64,000 nt of DNA from the NCBI GenBank assembly GCA_026874595.1, contig CM049316.1:2232001-2296000 (forward strand), read 5' to 3'. The position numbers and the translations under genes are program-made. Position 1 is the first letter of the stretch. Every line of letters starts with the position of its first letter. Below, piece after piece: positions 61,289-64,000 of the stretch. The stretch is from Sipunculus nudus. Taxonomy: Eukaryota; Annelida; Sipuncula; Golfingiida; Sipunculidae. Below the pieces are notes generated by a model. It saw nothing but the letters and a program-made list of their open reading frames with translations, made no database searches and was not told the DNA's origin.

Positions 61289-64000
61289 TTATTCAATGGA
61301 TTCAAAAAGCACAACAATCTTTTGGACAGGTCTCTCGAGTATAGATGGCCTTTTCTTGGGTCTTCCTTTCTGATCAAGAGCGGAGGTACCCAAACGAACC
61401 TTGACACGTCTTACCAGTTGGTCATCGTCTCTTTGAGTTTCAATGACACTTGCTAATGGCCATTCCATTCTTGGGACGTCAGCGTCCACTACCATAACAA
61501 TGTCCCCACCCTGAACATTTCGACGTTGAGTGTTCCACTTTTGGCGCTTTGTTAAATTGAGCAGGTACTCCTTCCGCCATCGACTCCAAAACTGCTCTAG
61601 CAAATGCTGGATACGGCGCCATCGTTTACGCCCATACAGATCTTCCCTAACAAAGTCCCCAGGTGGAGGTAAAGGCATAGTGGACTTCATAGTGATCAGG
61701 TGGTTTGGTGTTAAGGGCTCATCACTGGGATCATTGCCTGGTGGGGCTAGGGGTCGGCTGTTGACAATCATCATGGCTTCGTAGAACAAACATCGCAGGG
61801 ATGCATCATCTAGTCGACCAGGACACAGACCAATTGTTGAGTTTATAACATTCCTGATAGATCTTATCTGTCTCTCCCAGACACCACCAGAATGACTTGA
61901 GCCAGGAGCACCGAAGACGAAGGAACCTTGTTTCTTAGCCAGGAATGTAGTTATTCGGTCCACATCTAATTCATTCAGAGCAGCTGTCAACTCATTTTTG
62001 GCTCCAACAAAGTTGCTGCCCTGGTCCGATCGTATGTGAGACACAGCACCTCTCAAGGCTATGAAGCATCGAAGACCAATGATGAAATGGTCGGTGGTCA
62101 GGTCTTCTAACATCTCAATATGCACTGCTCTTGAACACAGGCACGTAAAGAGCAATCCATATCGCTTGTAGTCTTTACGGCCTTGCTTAGTGACAAAGGG
62201 TCCAAAGCAGTCCATTCTGCATGAGCTGAAAGGTGGCAGCGGCTCTACACAGTCCTCTGGCAAATCCGCCATTTTTTGTTCTTCGACAGGACGTCTCAGC
62301 TTGCGGCAATGTACACAATTTCTGATAAAGTCGGCCACTGCTTTGCTTCCTCTGATGATCCAATATCCTTGACTTCGTATTTGATTTAAGGTTTGACCTC
62401 GTCCTTGATGCTGTATCTGTTTGTGGCAGTGTTCAATTTTGATCTTGGTGATATACCCATCCTTAGGCAACACTAGAGGGTGCTTTTGATCTAAACCACG
62501 CAGACGCCCTCCAACTCTAATTACGCCGTTTTCCATGTATGGACAGAGACTGTGTAACTTGCTAGTTGAGGCAACTTCCTTGTTTCGGCAAAGTGCTTGC
62601 AATTCATCTTGAAAAGCAGCTTGTTGAACTAGCTTGATCACACAGTGAGCTGCTTGGTTGATTTCACTAACATTCAGAAACTTATCTTGAGGCCTTCCAG
62701 GAACAATACGTCTTATTCGCGCCACAATTCTAGTCAGGAGATTCCAATCAGAAAACCTTGAAAGCCTCTCTAGAATGTCATTAGAGCTGGTTGACTTAAC
62801 ATTCAGTGCCTGAACTCTAACTTCTGGGTCTCCCACCATCAGACTTGGGTTTATTGAAGATATGGCTGTCCAATCGGCCCTCTGGAGGAACTCTGGTCCT
62901 GTGAACCAATTTGTTGTAAGGAGCTCATCTGCACTTAGGCCACGAGAGGCATGATCAGCAGGATTGTTTTCGGTGGTTACGTAATGCCACTGTTTGACAT
63001 CTGTATGCTCCCTGATACACTGAACTCTATTGGCCACAAACACATGAAACCTCTTGGCATCATTACTGATGTAGGCTAGAACGATTTGTGAATCACTCCA
63101 GAAGTATTCCCGGTCAATAGGAATTTGTAGCTCCTCTTTTAGTTTAATGCTCATTTTGGCAGCGACCATTGCTGCAGTGAGTTCAAGCCGTGGTATGGTA
63201 ACAACCTTTACGGGAGAAACTCTCGCTTTACTGGCGACCAGACAGCAATGTGCTCTCTCCGGACCCACGAATCGCAAGTATGAACACATACCATAACCCT
63301 TGGTGCTTGCATCAGAGAAGTGATGGATTTCTACTCTGGAAACTGAATTGAGATTTGAAGGTTTGTAGCACCTAGGAATCTGGATCCTGCAGAGGTTACG
63401 GATATCCTTCTTCCATTCCTCCCACCGTGGCCTCAGACTATCTGAAATGGGTTCGTCCCATGCTGTGCCGCGCTTGCACATTTCCTGGAGGATGGCTTTG
63501 CCTTGAAGTACAAATGGCGCTATGAATCCAAGTGGGTCATACACACTTGCGACGGTTGCTAAGATTCCTCTACGGGTGTTAGGGTGTTCTTTCACTTGCA
63601 GTTGGAATGTGAACACATCAGGCTCAGTGTTCCAGTGGAGACATAAGGTTCTTTCAACAGGTAGGTCATCCCTCTGCAAATTTACTTCTTGGATTCCCTT
63701 AGCTCGTTCAGAGACTGGAATACTCTCAATGACACTGCGGTTGTTGGACAAAAACTTATGAAGGCGTAATTTCCCAAGTGAGCAAAGTTCACGAGCCTCC
63801 TTAACCAATCTCTTTGCCACTTGAACACTTTCTACACTTGTTACACCATCGTCAACATAAAAGTCTTGACTCAGGAATGAAGCAGCCAGTGAGTATTTCT
63901 CACCATACGTTTTAGCAAGATGTTTCAAGCCAAAGTTGGCACATCCTGGCGAAGATGTTGCACCAAACAAGTGTACATTCATTCTGTAGTCCAGTGGCTC
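61289..64000 (-). CDS. BEL/Pao retrotransposon pol: RT end, RNase H, integrase (open at window edge)
   Basis: An uninterrupted frame of at least 897 codons enters from beyond the window and ends at 61289. Positions counted from the Met at 63982: RT active site FYVDD 41-45; BEL signature VYDPLGFIAPFV 148-158; RNase H with Asp224 (HFSDAS), Glu267 (RLELTA), Asp297 (WSDSQ) and Asp343 (ADHASRG). Integrase zinc residues are His520, His525, Cys556 and Cys559. The integrase core has Asp591 (MDCFGPF), Asp653 (RSDQGSNF) and Glu703 (GGVWERQ). The C-terminal end is basic. All catalytic residues are in place and there are no frame breaks, unlike every other retroelement here, so this is a young and perhaps still mobile copy. 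The 3' LTR lies 350 bp downstream. Confidence 0.95.
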   Translation of the reverse strand, partial: EPLDYRMNVHLFGATSSPGCANFGLKHLAKTYGEKYSLAASFLSQDFYVDDGVTSVESVQVAKRLVKEARELCSLGKLRLHKFLSNNRSVIESIPVSERAKGIQEVNLQRDDLPVERTLCLHWNTEPDVFTFQLQVKEHPNTRRGILATVASVYDPLGFIAPFVLQGKAILQEMCKRGTAWDEPISDSLRPRWEEWKKDIRNLCRIQIPRCYKPSNLNSVSRVEIHHFSDASTKGYGMCSYLRFVGPERAHCCLVASKARVSPVKVVTIPRLELTAAMVAAKMSIKLKEELQIPIDREYFWSDSQIVLAYISNDAKRFHVFVANRVQCIREHTDVKQWHYVTTENNPADHASRGLSADELLTTNWFTGPEFLQRADWTAISSINPSLMVGDPEVRVQALNVKSTSSNDILERLSRFSDWNLLTRIVARIRRIVPGRPQDKFLNVSEINQAAHCVIKLVQQAAFQDELQALCRNKEVASTSKLHSLCPYMENGVIRVGGRLRGLDQKHPLVLPKDGYITKIKIEHCHKQIQHQGRGQTLNQIRSQGYWIIRGSKAVADFIRNCVHCRKLRRPVEEQKMADLPEDCVEPLPPFSSCRMDCFGPFVTKQGRKDYKRYGLLFTCLCSRAVHIEMLEDLTTDHFIIGLRCFIALRGAVSHIRSDQGSNFVGAKNELTAALNELDVDRITTFLAKKQGSFVFGAPGSSHSGGVWERQIRSIRNVINSTIGLCPGRLDDASLRCLFYEAMMIVNSRPLAPPGNDPSDEPLTPNHLITMKSTMPLPPPGDFVREDLYGRKRWRRIQHLLEQFWSRWRKEYLLNLTKRQKWNTQRRNVQGGDIVMVVDADVPRMEWPLASVIETQRDDDQLVRRVKVRLGTSALDQKGRPKKRPSILERPVQKIVVLFESIE

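Overview
The window is AT-rich animal (metazoan) DNA. It has spliced genes with GT-AG introns and dense, nested retrotransposons (Ty3/Gypsy, BEL/Pao, DIRS, LINE). It also holds several families of non-autonomous elements built from a terminal hairpin, a tetranucleotide (GTCC/GTCT) tract and tandem core repeats. That repeat style resembles the 'pearl'/Helitron-like elements of bivalve molluscs, so a bivalve or other lophotrochozoan is the best guess. This is inference, not proof.

Two host genes are recognisable. (1) On the + strand, five phase-consistent exons between 11894 and 15214 encode the C-terminal part of a BRD7/BRD9-family subunit of SWI/SNF remodelling complexes. A 3' UTR with a poly(A) signal at 15902 follows. 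The bromodomain exons must lie upstream of the window. (2) On the - strand, six phase-consistent exons between 44881 and 31529 encode roughly the second to the middle part of glucose-6-phosphate isomerase (GPI). No exon for the C-terminal half, which holds the catalytic Glu, His and Lys, was found before the BRD7/9 gene is reached, so this copy looks truncated or misassembled.

Layout: 1-11.9 kb, hairpin/tandem-repeat elements in an intron or upstream of BRD7/9. 11.9-15.9 kb, BRD7/9 exons, with a minisatellite grown out of an exon end. 16.3-18.5 kb, a further non-autonomous element and two minisatellites. 18.5-23.9 kb, a dead Gypsy element carrying a MULE-like TIR element in gag and a 1.13-kb solo LTR in its RNase H. 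25.4-30.4 kb, a decayed DIRS-like tyrosine-recombinase retrotransposon (- strand). 31.5-44.9 kb, GPI exons; the largest intron holds a Gypsy element whose integrase precedes its reverse transcriptase (Gmr1-like order), itself hit by a LINE fragment. 46-49.3 kb, a possible two-exon transcription unit, a possible promoter/first exon with an RFX X-box, and a TIR element. 50.6-53 kb, a 5'-truncated L1/Tx1-like LINE (- strand). 53-60.3 kb, about 20 copies of a ~337-bp tandem unit. 60.3-64 kb, a BEL/Pao element with an intact 897-codon reading frame running off the window.

Most short open frames in the window are chance or repeat shadows. The most unusual signals are the exon/intron-junction minisatellite in BRD7/9, the truncated GPI with a rewritten substrate loop, the INT-before-RT Gypsy, and the shared 12-bp palindrome GGTGGCGCCACC in two unrelated tandem-repeat families.
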